From positions 1 through 47,339 of the forward strand of contig JAEYPB010000088.1 of NCBI GenBank assembly GCA_023411175.1: 47,339 bases of DNA, given 5' to 3'. Shown one piece after another: positions 25,656 to 33,593 of this stretch. The notes beneath the pieces were generated by a model, which was not told the DNA's origin, did not search any database, and worked only from the letters and a program-made list of their open reading frames with translations. This stretch comes from Bacillota bacterium (lineage in GTDB: Bacteria; Bacillota; Clostridia; Christensenellales; Aristaeellaceae). The position numbers and the translations under genes are program-made. The stretch's first letter is position 1, and every line of letters starts with the position of its first letter.

Positions 25656-28172
25656 TCAGGCGGTTTCGATCTTTCCGACGGCGGTCAGCCCCAGCTTCTC
25701 GGCGGCGCGCTCGCGCATCTTGTACTTCTGGATCTTGCCGGCGGCGTTCATCGGGAATTCGGTGACGAAATCGATGTAGCGCGGGCACTTGTGCTTGGCG
25801 ATGTGGCTCTTGCAGTATTCCTGGAGTTCCTCGGCCGTGATTCCGACGCCTTCCTTCAGGATGACCTCCGCCAGGATCTCCTCGCCGTACTGCTTGTCCG
25901 GCACGCCGATCACCTGCACATCCTTGACCGCCGGGTGGGTGTAGAGGAACTCTTCGATCTCCTTGGGGTAGATGTTCTCGCCGCCGCGGATGATCATGTC
26001 CTTGATGCGCCCGGTGATCTTGAAATTGCCGTCCGGGAGCCTTCTGGCCAGGTCGCCCGAATGCAGCCAGCCTTCGGAATCGATGACGGCGGCGGTGGCC
26101 TCCGGCATCTTGTAGTAGCCCTTCATGATGTTGTAGCCGCGGGCGCAGAACTCGCCGTCCGTGTTGTCGGGCAGATCCTCGCCGGTCTCGGGGTCGACGA
26201 TCTTGCACTCCACCGCGAACATCGCGCTGCCTACCGTCGACACGCGGGTCTCCACAGAGTCGGAGGTCTTACTCATGGTGGTGGCGGGGGAGGCTTCGGT
26301 CTGGCCGTAGGTGATGCAAATTTCGGACATGTTCATCTTCTCCAGCACCTCGCGCATGACCTTGACCGGGCATGGGCTGCCCGCCATGATGCCGGTGCGC
26401 ACGCGGGAGAAATCCGTCTTCCCGAAGTCCGGGTGTTCGAGCAGGGCGATGAACATCGTGGGCACGCCGTGGAAGGCGGTGATCTTCTCGCGGTTGATGC
26501 ACTCGAGGGACACCCGGGGGGAGAAGTAGGGGATCGGGCTCATGGTGGTGCCGTGGGTCATCGCGGCGGTCATCGCCAGCACCATGCCGAAGCAGTGGAA
26601 CATCGGCACCTGGATCATGAGGCGGTCGGCGGTGGACAGGTCCATGCAGTCGCCGATGGCCTTGCCGTTGTTGACCACGTTGTAGTGGGTCAGCATGACG
26701 CCCTTGGGGAAGCCCGTGGTGCCGGAGGTGTACTGCATGTTGCACACGTCGTGGGGCCTGAGCGACCGGGCGCGGGCGGCGACCTCCGAAACGGGCACGG
26801 CGTTGCCCATCTCAATGGCCTCGTCCCAGGTGTACGCGCCGCTCAGGTCGCATTCCACGGTGACGATGTTCCGAAGGCGCGGCAGGCGCTTGCTGACGAG
26901 CGTGCCGGGCGCGGCGGTTTCGAGCTCCGGGCAGAGCTCCCGCATGATCTCCACGTAATTGGAATCCTTATAGCCTGCGATCATCACCAGCGTGTGGGTA
27001 TCGCTCTGGCGCAAAAGGTACTCCGCCTCGTGGATCTTGTAGGCGGTGTTGACCGTCACCAGCACCGCGCCGATCTTGACCGTCGCCCAGAAGGTGATGA
27101 ACCACTGGGGCACGTTGGTGGCCCAGATCGCCACGTGGTCGCCCTTTTCCACGCCCATCGCGATCAGTGAGCGGGCGAAGGCGTCCACGTCGTCCCGGAA
27201 CTGCCGGTAGGTGCGGGTGTAGTAGTGGGTGGTGTAGCGGAAGGCGTACTGGTCTGGGAATTCCCGCACCATGCGGTCGAGCACCTCCGGGAAGGTGGCC
27301 TCGATCAGGTGTTCCTTTCGCCAGACGTATTTGCCGGTGCCGCGGCCGTCCACCTGCAGCATGTGGCCTTCGAAGTAGGTTTGCATGTACCCGGCGAAGT
27401 GCGGGAATACGATGCCCGCGTCGGTCAGGTCCGGCGCCCAGCGCTTGACCCATTCCAGCGACACATAGCCGTCATAGCCGATGTCCTTGAGGGCGTCCAG
27501 CATGTCATAGACCGGCAGGTTGCCCTCACCCATCATGCGGTAGCGCACCTGGCCGTCCTCCACGACGGAGTCCTTGGTGTGGGTGTAGCGGATGCGCGCG
27601 CCGAGGTTTTTCACGGTGGCGGCGGGCGACTCGTTCATGTAGCGGTAGGGGTGGTGCATGTCCCACAGTGCCGCCACCGCCGAACTGGAAACCTGATCGA
27701 GGAGCGCGGCCAACCGCGCCGTATCGGCGTAGACGCCGTTGGTTTCGACGAGCAGCGTCACGCCCGCGCCCTCCGCCATCTCCGCCAGTTCTTTCAGAAC
27801 GGAGGCGACGTATCCGTCGTCCACCTCGCCCGAAGGCGCGGGGTCCTGGTCGGCCAGGATGCGGATGTAGGGCGTTCCGAGCTTTTGGGCGAGATCGACG
27901 TACTGCCGGATCTCGTCCAGCACCTCGGCGCGCTTCTCCGGGTACTTCAGGCAGCATCCGGAGGAAAGGCACGGGATCTCCAGGTGCAGCGACTGCAGCT
28001 TGGCTACCGTCCTTTCGATCTGCCGCTCGGAAAACGGCGAGGCGGTCACGGCCAGGATGTTTTGGCCCAGGCCGCGGATTTCAATGCCGTCGAAGTGGAA
28101 ATCCTTGGCCATCGCATAGATGTCCATCCAGCCGAATTCGGGGCAGCCCAGGGTGGAAAACGCGATCTTCAT
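25656..28172 (-). CDS. Fusion: TIM-barrel sugar isomerase/epimerase-like domain + acyl-CoA synthetase
   Basis: An 838-residue two-domain protein. Residues 1-285 are an AP-endonuclease-2-type TIM barrel (xylose isomerase-like): MKIAFSTLGCPEFGWMDI, LLVETNGVYADT, ALWDMHHPYRY, RIRYTHTKDS and GYDGYVSLEWVKRW provide the usual Glu/Asp/His metal ligands. Residues 300-838 are an AMP-forming acyl-CoA synthetase with YTSGTTGFPKGVML (near 480), ITYGQTEASPA (near 618), GRIKDMIIRGGENIYP (near 720) and the catalytic Lys in AAGKIQKYK (near 810). Both domains look intact. ATG 28172 has AGGAGG seven bases upstream; the longer frame runs back into a T-box leader. The substrate is unknown; the fusion suggests a C-C or sugar-acid step coupled to CoA activation (inference). 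Confidence 0.9.
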   Translation of the reverse strand: MKIAFSTLGCPEFGWMDIYAMAKDFHFDGIEIRGLGQNILAVTASPFSERQIERTVAKLQSLHLEIPCLSSGCCLKYPEKRAEVLDEIRQYVDLAQKLGTPYIRILADQDPAPSGEVDDGYVASVLKELAEMAEGAGVTLLVETNGVYADTARLAALLDQVSSSAVAALWDMHHPYRYMNESPAATVKNLGARIRYTHTKDSVVEDGQVRYRMMGEGNLPVYDMLDALKDIGYDGYVSLEWVKRWAPDLTDAGIVFPHFAGYMQTYFEGHMLQVDGRGTGKYVWRKEHLIEATFPEVLDRMVREFPDQYAFRYTTHYYTRTYRQFRDDVDAFARSLIAMGVEKGDHVAIWATNVPQWFITFWATVKIGAVLVTVNTAYKIHEAEYLLRQSDTHTLVMIAGYKDSNYVEIMRELCPELETAAPGTLVSKRLPRLRNIVTVECDLSGAYTWDEAIEMGNAVPVSEVAARARSLRPHDVCNMQYTSGTTGFPKGVMLTHYNVVNNGKAIGDCMDLSTADRLMIQVPMFHCFGMVLAMTAAMTHGTTMSPIPYFSPRVSLECINREKITAFHGVPTMFIALLEHPDFGKTDFSRVRTGIMAGSPCPVKVMREVLEKMNMSEICITYGQTEASPATTMSKTSDSVETRVSTVGSAMFAVECKIVDPETGEDLPDNTDGEFCARGYNIMKGYYKMPEATAAVIDSEGWLHSGDLARRLPDGNFKITGRIKDMIIRGGENIYPKEIEEFLYTHPAVKDVQVIGVPDKQYGEEILAEVILKEGVGITAEELQEYCKSHIAKHKCPRYIDFVTEFPMNAAGKIQKYKMRERAAEKLGLTAVGKIETA

Positions 28173-28205
28173 CAATACGCCTCCTGTCGAATATTCAAGC
28201 CCTGG

Positions 28206-28493
28206 GAAAAGAAAAACTCCGTCTTTCCCATGAAAGACGGAGGCTTGCATCCGCGGTACCACTTTCGTTACCGCCCTGGGGCGGTCGCTCTGACGCAGCC
28301 GGAAAACCCGATTGCGCATCCCTGTAACGGGGGAACCCGGCACGGCCTACTGGAAGAACGTTCAGCCTGCTGCTGGCGGGGAGAGCAGACGCGTTTCCTT
28401 CTGCCGCTTTTCAGCAACCGCGGCTCTCTGTGAGAAGGCGGGGTGCGCCATCATCCCTGCTCCTGATGCATTTATCACGGTGATGAAGTTGTG
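28206..28493 (-). promoter_or_regulatory. T-box leader (tRNA-sensing attenuator) upstream of the fusion gene
   Basis: On the minus strand the leader has the T-box sequence AAAGTGGTACCGCGG (28265-28251), followed by a terminator stem CTCCGTCTTT / AAAGACGGAG (28243-28218) and a U-rich run. Upstream are a Stem I with basal pairing GGAGCAG (28463-28457) / CTGCTCTCC (28388-28380), distal pairing CCTTCT / AGAAGG, an AG-bulge-type apical arm, and a Stem II/III stretch including GTAGGCCGTGCC. Uncharged tRNA binding to Stem I and to the T-box bulge should favour the antiterminator. The specifier should lie within AAACGCGU (28396-28389); codons AAC, ACG or CGC are possible, and I cannot choose. Confidence 0.88.
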
Positions 28494-28499
28494 ACACCT

Positions 28500-28528
28500 A
28501 TTCTAACGGAATTTTCTCCGCATGGCAA
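28500..28528 (-). promoter_or_regulatory. Promoter of the T-box transcript
   Basis: On the minus strand TTGCCA (28528-28523), a 17-base spacer and TAGAAT (28505-28500), placing the transcript start near 28493, just ahead of Stem I. Confidence 0.65.
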
Positions 28529-28581
28529 GACGGAGGAAAGTTAAGTTTCGCCGCGGCCGACACAGGCTTATGGCGAATACG

Positions 28582-29145
28582 TTACATCCGCCAGACGCCC
28601 TGGTGGGTAGTGGATACCGCCACCGCGCCCGCGGCGAGGGCCTCGATGACCTCGTCCTTCTCTTCGATCAGCCCGCCCGCGATGACCGGGATGCCGGTGG
28701 ATTCCTGCGCCGCGCGCAATACCCTCGGGATCAATCCCGGCATGATTTCAATAAAGTCCGGACGCCCGGTGTCGGACAGGTTTTTCAGGTTGGCGACGGA
28801 TTTTGAATCGATGGCGAACACCCGCTGAACCGTCGTCAGCCCCAGCTGGTGGGCGCGGCGTAGAAGCGGGGGTCTGGTGGAAATCACGCCGTCCGGCGCG
28901 CACATGGCGCCGAGCGCATCGATTACCACGTCCCGGCTGGAAAAGCCGTCGATCAGGTCGATGTGTACGAAAACACGCTTGCCCGCGGCTTTGACGCGCG
29001 CCACTTGGGTGGCGATGGTGACCACCGACCCGATGAGCAGGAACACCACCTCGCTCTCGCAGGTGAGGGCCGCTTCCAGCCCCTCCTCCGAGTTGACGGC
29101 GGCGATGACCGGGTTGTCCCGCAGGCATTCGATGATGGTCTTCAT
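28582..29145 (-). CDS. glpP: Glycerol-3-phosphate-responsive antiterminator GlpP
   Basis: A 187-residue GlpP-family protein with a TIM-barrel-like fold. In Bacillus subtilis GlpP binds glycerol-3-phosphate and prevents early termination in glp leader RNAs. Family motifs are VVFLLIGSVVTIATQV, VFVHIDLIDGFSSRD, DGVISTRPPLLRRAHQLGL, QRVFAIDSKSV and EIMPGLIPRVL, with GIPVIAGGLIEEKDEV. ATG 29145 follows GAGGT at five bases; upstream ATGs overlap the ribosome site. No glp transport or kinase gene is in the window, so its target here is open; the attenuator ahead of the Ldh-family gene is one candidate (inference). Confidence 0.93.
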   Translation of the reverse strand: MKTIIECLRDNPVIAAVNSEEGLEAALTCESEVVFLLIGSVVTIATQVARVKAAGKRVFVHIDLIDGFSSRDVVIDALGAMCAPDGVISTRPPLLRRAHQLGLTTVQRVFAIDSKSVANLKNLSDTGRPDFIEIMPGLIPRVLRAAQESTGIPVIAGGLIEEKDEVIEALAAGAVAVSTTHQGVWRM

Positions 29146-29176
29146 GGACGACCTCATTTCGAGTAATTTCGGGTTC

Positions 29177-29206
29177 ACTATACACGAAATGGACGGCCCG
29201 TGTCAA
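29177..29206 (-). promoter_or_regulatory. Sigma-A-type promoter for glpP
   Basis: On the minus strand a perfect TTGACA (29206-29201), an 18-base spacer and TATAGT (29182-29177), about 30 bases before the glpP start. Confidence 0.8.
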
Positions 29207-29309
29207 TCGTGGAGCATTATGTCGGCGCATGTCCCTGAGCGTTACCGGTTCATGCCGCCTCCAGGCGTTTGCGGCGAGAATAGAACAAAACAGGAAGGAG
29301 GCCTCCGAT

Positions 29310-29369
29310 TTGTCAGAATATTCGATGTGTCGAAGTATGCGAAAATTTATTTTGTTAGAAAAATATTGA
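29310..29369 (+). CDS. Possible 19-residue small ORF
   Basis: The plus-strand frame TTG-TCA-GAA to TGA encodes M-SEYSMCRSMRKFILLEKY. AAGGAGG (about 29295-29301) lies at usable spacing before the TTG. It sits alone in the 293-base gap between glpP and the malic enzyme gene and is followed 20 bases later by a GC-rich hairpin (29389-29423). The AT-rich codon content differs from its surroundings. No family is recognised, and it may be chance. Confidence 0.25.
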   Translation: MSEYSMCRSMRKFILLEKY

Positions 29370-29388
29370 GCGGACGGCAGGACACAAT

Positions 29389-29423
29389 GACGCGCCCCAC
29401 CGTCATGAACGGAGGGGCGCGTC
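29389..29423. terminator. Hairpin after the malic enzyme gene
   Basis: Stem GACGCGCCCC / GGGGCGCGTC with a 15-base loop, 16 bases past the malic enzyme stop. The T-run is weak on both strands, so termination strength is uncertain. Confidence 0.5.
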
Positions 29424-29438
29424 TGTATCAAAAGGAAC

Positions 29439-30614
29439 TCAGATTCTCGCTACGCCGGAATCGCGAGCGGCCTGGGCGACGGCCTTGGCCACGGAGTCGC
29501 GGACGCGCGGGTCAAACGGCGCGGGGATGATGTACTCCGGGTTCAGATCCTTGGCCTCGATGAGTCCCGCCAGCGCGTAGGCCGCGGCCAGCTTCATCTC
29601 GTCGTTGATGTCCGACGCGCGCACGTCGAAGGTGCCGCGGAACACGCCCGGGAAGGCCAGGACGTTGTTGATCTGGTTCGGGAAGTCGCTGCGGCCCGTG
29701 GCGATGACGGCCGCGCCGCCCGCCTTGGCCTCGTCGGGAAAGATTTCCGGTGTCGGGTTGGCGCAGGCGAAGACGATTGCGTCTTTCGCCATGCTGGCGA
29801 CCATTTCGGTGGTGACCATCTTGGGGGCGGACACGCCGATGAACACGTCCGCATCGACCAGCGCGTCGGCCAGCGTACCCTTGACCATGCCGCGGTTGGT
29901 GACGAGCGCCATTTCGTCCTTGATGGCGTTCATGCCCTCGGTGCGGCCTTCGTAGATGACGCCCTTGCGGTCGCAGAGGATGACGTTCTGGAAACTGTCG
30001 GACAGGAGGAGCTTGGTGATCGAGATGGCCGCGGCGCCCGCGCCGTTGATGACCACCTTGACGTCCTCCTTCTTCTTGCCGACCACGCGCAGCGCGTTGA
30101 CGAGGCCGGCCAGCGTGACGATGGCGGTACCGTGCTGGTCGTCATGGAAGATCGGAATGTCGCACTTTTCCTTCAGCCTCTTTTCAATTTCGAAGCAGCG
30201 GGGCGCGGAGATGTCCTCCAGGTTGATGCCGCCAAAGGAGCCGGAGAGCAGGTACACGGTGTTGACGATCTCGTCCACGTCCTTGGACTTGATGCAGAGC
30301 GGGAACGCGTCCACGTCGCCGAAGGCCTTGAACAGCACGCACTTGCCCTCCATGACCGGCATGCCGGCCTCGGGGCCGATGTCGCCCAGGCCCAGAACGG
30401 CGGTGCCGTCGGTGATGACGGCGCACATGTTCCAACGGCGGGTCAGCTCGTAGCTCTTATCCACATCCTTCTGGATCTCCAGGCAGGGCTGCGCGACGCC
30501 GGGGGTGTAGGCCAGGGACAGGTCCTGCTTCGAAGCGGTGGGGACGCGGGTGACGACTTCGATTTTGCCCTTCCATTCGCCGTGAAGGCGCAGGGACTCC
30601 GTTGCGTAATCCAT
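29439..30614 (-). CDS. NAD(P)-dependent malic enzyme
   Basis: A 391-residue cytosolic malic enzyme of the short bacterial type, which converts malate to pyruvate and CO2 with NAD(P)+. Family motifs are LSLAYTPGVAQPCLEI, ITDGTAVLGLGDIGPEAG, SFGGINLEDISAPRCFEIE and DIPIFHDDQHGTAIV, with the Rossmann loop INGAGAAAISI. It starts 29 bases after the Ldh-family stop, so both should be one transcript. With an oxaloacetate-decarboxylase-type beta subunit nearby, it points to C4-acid fermentation (inference). Confidence 0.95.
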   Translation of the reverse strand: MDYATESLRLHGEWKGKIEVVTRVPTASKQDLSLAYTPGVAQPCLEIQKDVDKSYELTRRWNMCAVITDGTAVLGLGDIGPEAGMPVMEGKCVLFKAFGDVDAFPLCIKSKDVDEIVNTVYLLSGSFGGINLEDISAPRCFEIEKRLKEKCDIPIFHDDQHGTAIVTLAGLVNALRVVGKKKEDVKVVINGAGAAAISITKLLLSDSFQNVILCDRKGVIYEGRTEGMNAIKDEMALVTNRGMVKGTLADALVDADVFIGVSAPKMVTTEMVASMAKDAIVFACANPTPEIFPDEAKAGGAAVIATGRSDFPNQINNVLAFPGVFRGTFDVRASDINDEMKLAAAYALAGLIEAKDLNPEYIIPAPFDPRVRDSVAKAVAQAARDSGVARI

Positions 30615-30643
30615 CGTTGTTCACCTCATTTGATTATTTGGCT

Positions 30644-31753
30644 CTACTTCTCAAAGGAGAACTTGTAGGAGAGACCCAGCTTGTCGCGGATGGTGATGAT
30701 CTCCTTCTGCACGGGCTCGGAGATCGGCACACCCTTGTCCTTGCGCTCGAGCCAAACGAGGTATTCCTTCTCGCCGGCGGTGTAGATGCGCTCTTCACCG
30801 GGGGCCTTGACGGAGGCGCGCAGCTCGCGGAGGATGTCGCCGCAGGTCTTCTTGAAGGATTCGAGACCCATGAACGCCTCGGGGTCGATCACGAGGAACC
30901 AGTGGCCCAGGTGGTAGGGCATCTTCTTGCCGTTTTCGTCGATGCCGTTGAGCGCCTTCAGGAAGTTACCGGCCTGCAGCGCGGCGGACAGCACTTCCAC
31001 CACCGTCGCGTAGCCGTAGCCCTTGTAACCGGCCAGTTCTTCGCCGATGCCGCCCAGCGGGGCCAGCGCGGCGTTTCCGGTGTTCAGGTCCTTCAGGATC
31101 TGCTTTGAGTCGGTCTGCGCGTTGCCGTCGCGGCCGATGACCATGCCGGCGGGGGTGTCCTTGCCAACGCGGGCGTAGTACTCAATCTTGCCGCGCTGGG
31201 TGATGGAGGTTGCGCAGTCCAGCATGAAGGGGAACTCCTCATCCGTCGGGAAGCCCACGGTGAGGGGATTGGTGCCCAGCATGTTCTCGACGCCGAAGGT
31301 CGGCGCGATGGAGGGGCGGGCGTTGGTGCCGGTCATGCCGATCATGCCGGCCTTGGTCGCCATCGTCGTCCAGTAGCCGGCGATGCCGTAGTGGGTGGAG
31401 TTGCGGACCGCGATCATCGAAAGGCCGTACTTCTTCGCCTTTTCGATGGCCATTTCCATGGCCTTGTGGCTGGCCACCATGCCCATGCCGTCGTTCGCGT
31501 CAAGAACGGCGGTGGTGGCGGTTTCCTTCAGGATGTCGATTTTGGTGATGGGGTTCTGGATGCCGTCCACGATGCGGTCGATGTAGATGGGCTTGAAGCG
31601 GTTGCAGCCGTGGCTCTCAATGCCGCGGCGGTCGCTCTCCAGCAGCACGTCCGCGCAGATGGCGGCGTCGGCTTCCGGCACGCCGTAGCCCTTGAAAGCG
31701 TCGATCAGAAAGCTGTTCATCAGGTCCCAGGACACGTAGGGTCTGGTTTCCAT
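30644..31753 (-). CDS. Ldh-family (malate/L-lactate type 2) oxidoreductase
   Basis: A 369-residue NAD(P)-dependent dehydrogenase of the type-2 malate/lactate dehydrogenase family, which also includes ureidoglycolate and diketogulonate enzymes. Motifs are ADVLLESDRRGIESHGCNRF, DANDGMGMVASHKAME, RNSTHYGIAGYW and GTNPLTVGFPTDEEFPFMLDCATS. These hold the family's catalytic His and substrate Arg positions. ATG 31753 follows AAGGAGG by eight bases, better than ATG 31771. The pairing with malic enzyme suggests malate or a related 2-hydroxy acid as substrate (inference). Expression appears gated by a leader terminator at 31792-31832. Confidence 0.9.
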   Translation of the reverse strand: METRPYVSWDLMNSFLIDAFKGYGVPEADAAICADVLLESDRRGIESHGCNRFKPIYIDRIVDGIQNPITKIDILKETATTAVLDANDGMGMVASHKAMEMAIEKAKKYGLSMIAVRNSTHYGIAGYWTTMATKAGMIGMTGTNARPSIAPTFGVENMLGTNPLTVGFPTDEEFPFMLDCATSITQRGKIEYYARVGKDTPAGMVIGRDGNAQTDSKQILKDLNTGNAALAPLGGIGEELAGYKGYGYATVVEVLSAALQAGNFLKALNGIDENGKKMPYHLGHWFLVIDPEAFMGLESFKKTCGDILRELRASVKAPGEERIYTAGEKEYLVWLERKDKGVPISEPVQKEIITIRDKLGLSYKFSFEK

Positions 31754-31791
31754 AAAAATGTCCTCCTTCAATCATCCGTTTGATCACAGAG

Positions 31792-31832
31792 AAAAAGACG
31801 GTCGGCAACGAAACTTGTCGTCGCATCCCGTC
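31792..31832 (-). promoter_or_regulatory. Attenuator (intrinsic terminator) in the leader of the Ldh-malic enzyme operon
   Basis: Between the promoter (31897-31869) and the start codon (31753), the minus strand carries GACGGGATGCGACGA / TCGTTGC...CCGTC followed by TTTTT. This is a full intrinsic terminator within the 5' leader, about 40 bases before the gene, so read-through must be regulated or partial. A second small hairpin (CTGG / CCAG) lies just upstream. I do not recognise a named riboswitch or RAT sequence. Confidence 0.7.
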
Positions 31833-31868
31833 TCAAAATCTCTGGAAGCAAACCAGCAATCTATGGAA

Positions 31869-31897
31869 AGTATATACGATGCATTCGGGACTGTCAA
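31869..31897 (-). promoter_or_regulatory. Strong sigma-A promoter for the Ldh-malic enzyme operon
   Basis: On the minus strand TTGACA (31897-31892), a 17-base spacer and TATACT (31874-31869). Confidence 0.85.
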
Positions 31898-31984
31898 TGA
31901 CAATTTCGTAAACTCCCTATAAAGCATGGGCGAATGCGCGCGCCCTACCCGGTGCGGTGGTTTGCCCGCCGAGTGCGCGCCTTA

Positions 31985-32392
31985 TTATGCGCTCAACTGA
32001 GAGGTGCAATGCGGGCAGCGCGTGGCAGCCTGGTCGATCTCGCTCAGGCAGTAGGGACACTTGCGCGGCGCGGGCTTCTCTGCGACCGGTTCCGGCTTCC
32101 TAAGCCTGTTGATGAGCTTGACGAACAGGAAGATGCACACCGCCATCAGGAAAAAGTCGATCACCGACTGGATGAACAGGCCATAATTGAGGGAGGCCGC
32201 GCCTTCGCCCTCGCCGAACTTGACCGCAAGCGTCGAAAAGTCCATCTTGCCGGTGATCAGCGAGAGGATCGGCGTGAAGATGTCCGCGACCAGCGAGGTC
32301 ACTATCTTGCCGAACGCCGCGCCAATCATGACGCCGACCGCCAAATCTACCACATTGCCTTTAAACGCAAATTCCTTGAATTCCTTCCACAT
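31985..32392 (-). CDS. mscL: Large-conductance mechanosensitive channel with zinc-ribbon tail
   Basis: A 135-residue MscL, a pentameric tension-gated channel of the cytoplasmic membrane. It opens MWKEFKEFAFKGNVVDLAVG, then VMIGAAFGKIVTSLVADIF (TM1) and SVIDFFLMAVCIFLFVKLI (TM2), with a cytoplasmic tail. The tail ends in a zinc-ribbon CPYC...CPHC (residues about 112-130), an addition seen in some Clostridia. The reading frame continues upstream as a long shadow, but ATG 32392 with GGGGGG eight bases ahead is the true start. A TATAAT at 32431-32426 with a weak -35 is a possible promoter. Confidence 0.95.
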   Translation of the reverse strand: MWKEFKEFAFKGNVVDLAVGVMIGAAFGKIVTSLVADIFTPILSLITGKMDFSTLAVKFGEGEGAASLNYGLFIQSVIDFFLMAVCIFLFVKLINRLRKPEPVAEKPAPRKCPYCLSEIDQAATRCPHCTSQLSA

Positions 32393-32632
32393 GGCGAACG
32401 CCCCCCTGCTTTTGTATCCTTTATTATTATACCAGAAAATAGTGGAAAAATAAACGCAGCACACCGATTTTTCGGACGAAGGCCGCAGGCGCGCGTCTGC
32501 GAAAGAGTGGAAACTTTCACCATCTTTGGGCTGTTCCGCGCGCGCGGTCTGTGATACCATACACATACGGGAAGAAAGCGCCTTTTCAAACCGGGGCTGC
32601 TTCTCGAAAGCGACGGAAGACGGAGGGAAACC

Positions 32633-33190
32633 ATGCTTGACGCGCTCGCCCGAATCACCAGGGCGCTGAACGAATCCGGCAGCACCTGGGCTGTCGGCGC
32701 CTCGCTGCTGCTGCGCCAGTACGCGCTGACGGACCACCCGAACGACATCGACATCATCGTCCGAACAGAGCACGCCGAAGCCGCGGCGCTTCTGTTGGGT
32801 GGAATGGGCAATGCCGTGCCCGCCGAACAGTCGGCGCTGTTTGACACGAGGATCTTTCGGAAATTTCACGTCGGGGGTGTCGGCGTGGACCTGATGGCGG
32901 GGTTTCGAATACGCCACCCGGAGGGCATCTATGAATACGACTTCAGCGAGGCGTCGGTATCCGAGCGCCGGATGATCGAAGGCGAAGCGGTTCCCTTCGC
33001 CGCCCTCGAGGACTGGTTTGTGCTCTACCTGCTCATGCCGGAAAAGGCGGACAAGGCCGCGCGGATCGAGGCGCATCTTCTGAAGCACGGTGCCCGGACG
33101 GTCTTTCTGGAACGCGCGCTGTCGGGCTGCCTGCCGGAAGCGGTGCGCCGCCGGATCGAGGTGCTGCGCCTGAACGAAGCTTCTGAGTAA
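32633..33190 (+). CDS. Nucleotidyltransferase-fold protein
   Basis: A 185-residue protein with an NTase-like N-terminal half: WAVGASLLLRQYALTDHPND then IDIIV, where the DxD metal site is intact, followed by a helical C-terminal half (EDWFVLYLLMPEKADKAARIEAHLL). It resembles small AbiEii/DUF-type nucleotidyltransferases, which include antitoxin/toxin partners and tRNA-modifying enzymes. No cognate partner gene is adjacent, so function is open. GGAGG precedes ATG 32633 by several bases. Gene orientation is divergent from mscL. Confidence 0.7.
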   Translation: MLDALARITRALNESGSTWAVGASLLLRQYALTDHPNDIDIIVRTEHAEAAALLLGGMGNAVPAEQSALFDTRIFRKFHVGGVGVDLMAGFRIRHPEGIYEYDFSEASVSERRMIEGEAVPFAALEDWFVLYLLMPEKADKAARIEAHLLKHGARTVFLERALSGCLPEAVRRRIEVLRLNEASE

Positions 33191-33373
33191 CGCTCTGGCC
33201 TGCATCGCCGTGGCCGCCGGGAGATAATGAGGGATTTCGAGCGCGGAAAACGGATGTTGCAATAAGCTGGGGCACCGATATTTGACCGTTGCGGTTGAAA
33301 GAGAGATGATTTTTGCAACCTGAGCATTTTTCGCCTGCAAAATGTTAAAAGACGGGGTTTTATCCAAATCGAC
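33191..33373. other. Intergenic region upstream of the Amt promoter
   Basis: There are 183 bases without coding signal. It holds repeated TTGCA/TGCAA motifs in inverted arrangement (GTTGCAA near 33254, TTGCAAC near 33314, CTGCAAAA near 33337), which could be operator half-sites for a nitrogen regulator. This is suggestive only. Confidence 0.35.
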
Positions 33374-33403
33374 TTGACACAGGGGCGGCAAATCCGGTAT
33401 AGT
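33374..33403 (+). promoter_or_regulatory. Sigma-A-type promoter for the Amt-P-II gene
   Basis: TTGACA (33374-33379), an 18-base spacer and TATAGT (33398-33403), giving a leader of about 185 bases. Confidence 0.8.
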
Positions 33404-33409
33404 GCCGGT

Positions 33410-33565
33410 AAGTTCATGCGGCGTCCTCCTGCTGACAGATGGATGCGGGGGCCTCGCTGATGGATTAGAAGCCTGAGGGTGGGCCTTCGCAAGAAGTTCT
33501 CCGCCCTTTTTCATTTGCACGAAGGTGTGCATTCGAGCGCAATGTTGCGCCGGATGCGCATTTTT
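33410..33565 (+). promoter_or_regulatory. Structured leader (L1) with attenuator ahead of amt
   Basis: The leader has a first hairpin region (GCGTCC / GGATGC, 33421-33446), a second (CCTCGCT / AGCCTGAGG, about 33452-33477), then an intrinsic terminator (33477-33506: GGGTGGG...CTCCGCCC, TTTTT to 33511). A second short hairpin with T-run follows (33546-33565), whose left arm can instead pair upstream (GCGCAATGTTGCGC). Two terminators in the leader imply conditional read-through. The class is unknown to me; two small hairpins before a terminator would suit an ANTAR-type or ligand-binding leader. Confidence 0.55.
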
Positions 33566-33593
33566 GTTTATTCGGGGAGAGGGAGTGTGGGGT

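Noticed and set aside
33410..33511. Amt leader as a cyanobacterial-type glutamine riboswitch or 6S RNA
   Set aside because: The conserved sequence of the glutamine riboswitch is not visible, and the 5' and 3' ends do not pair as in 6S RNA.
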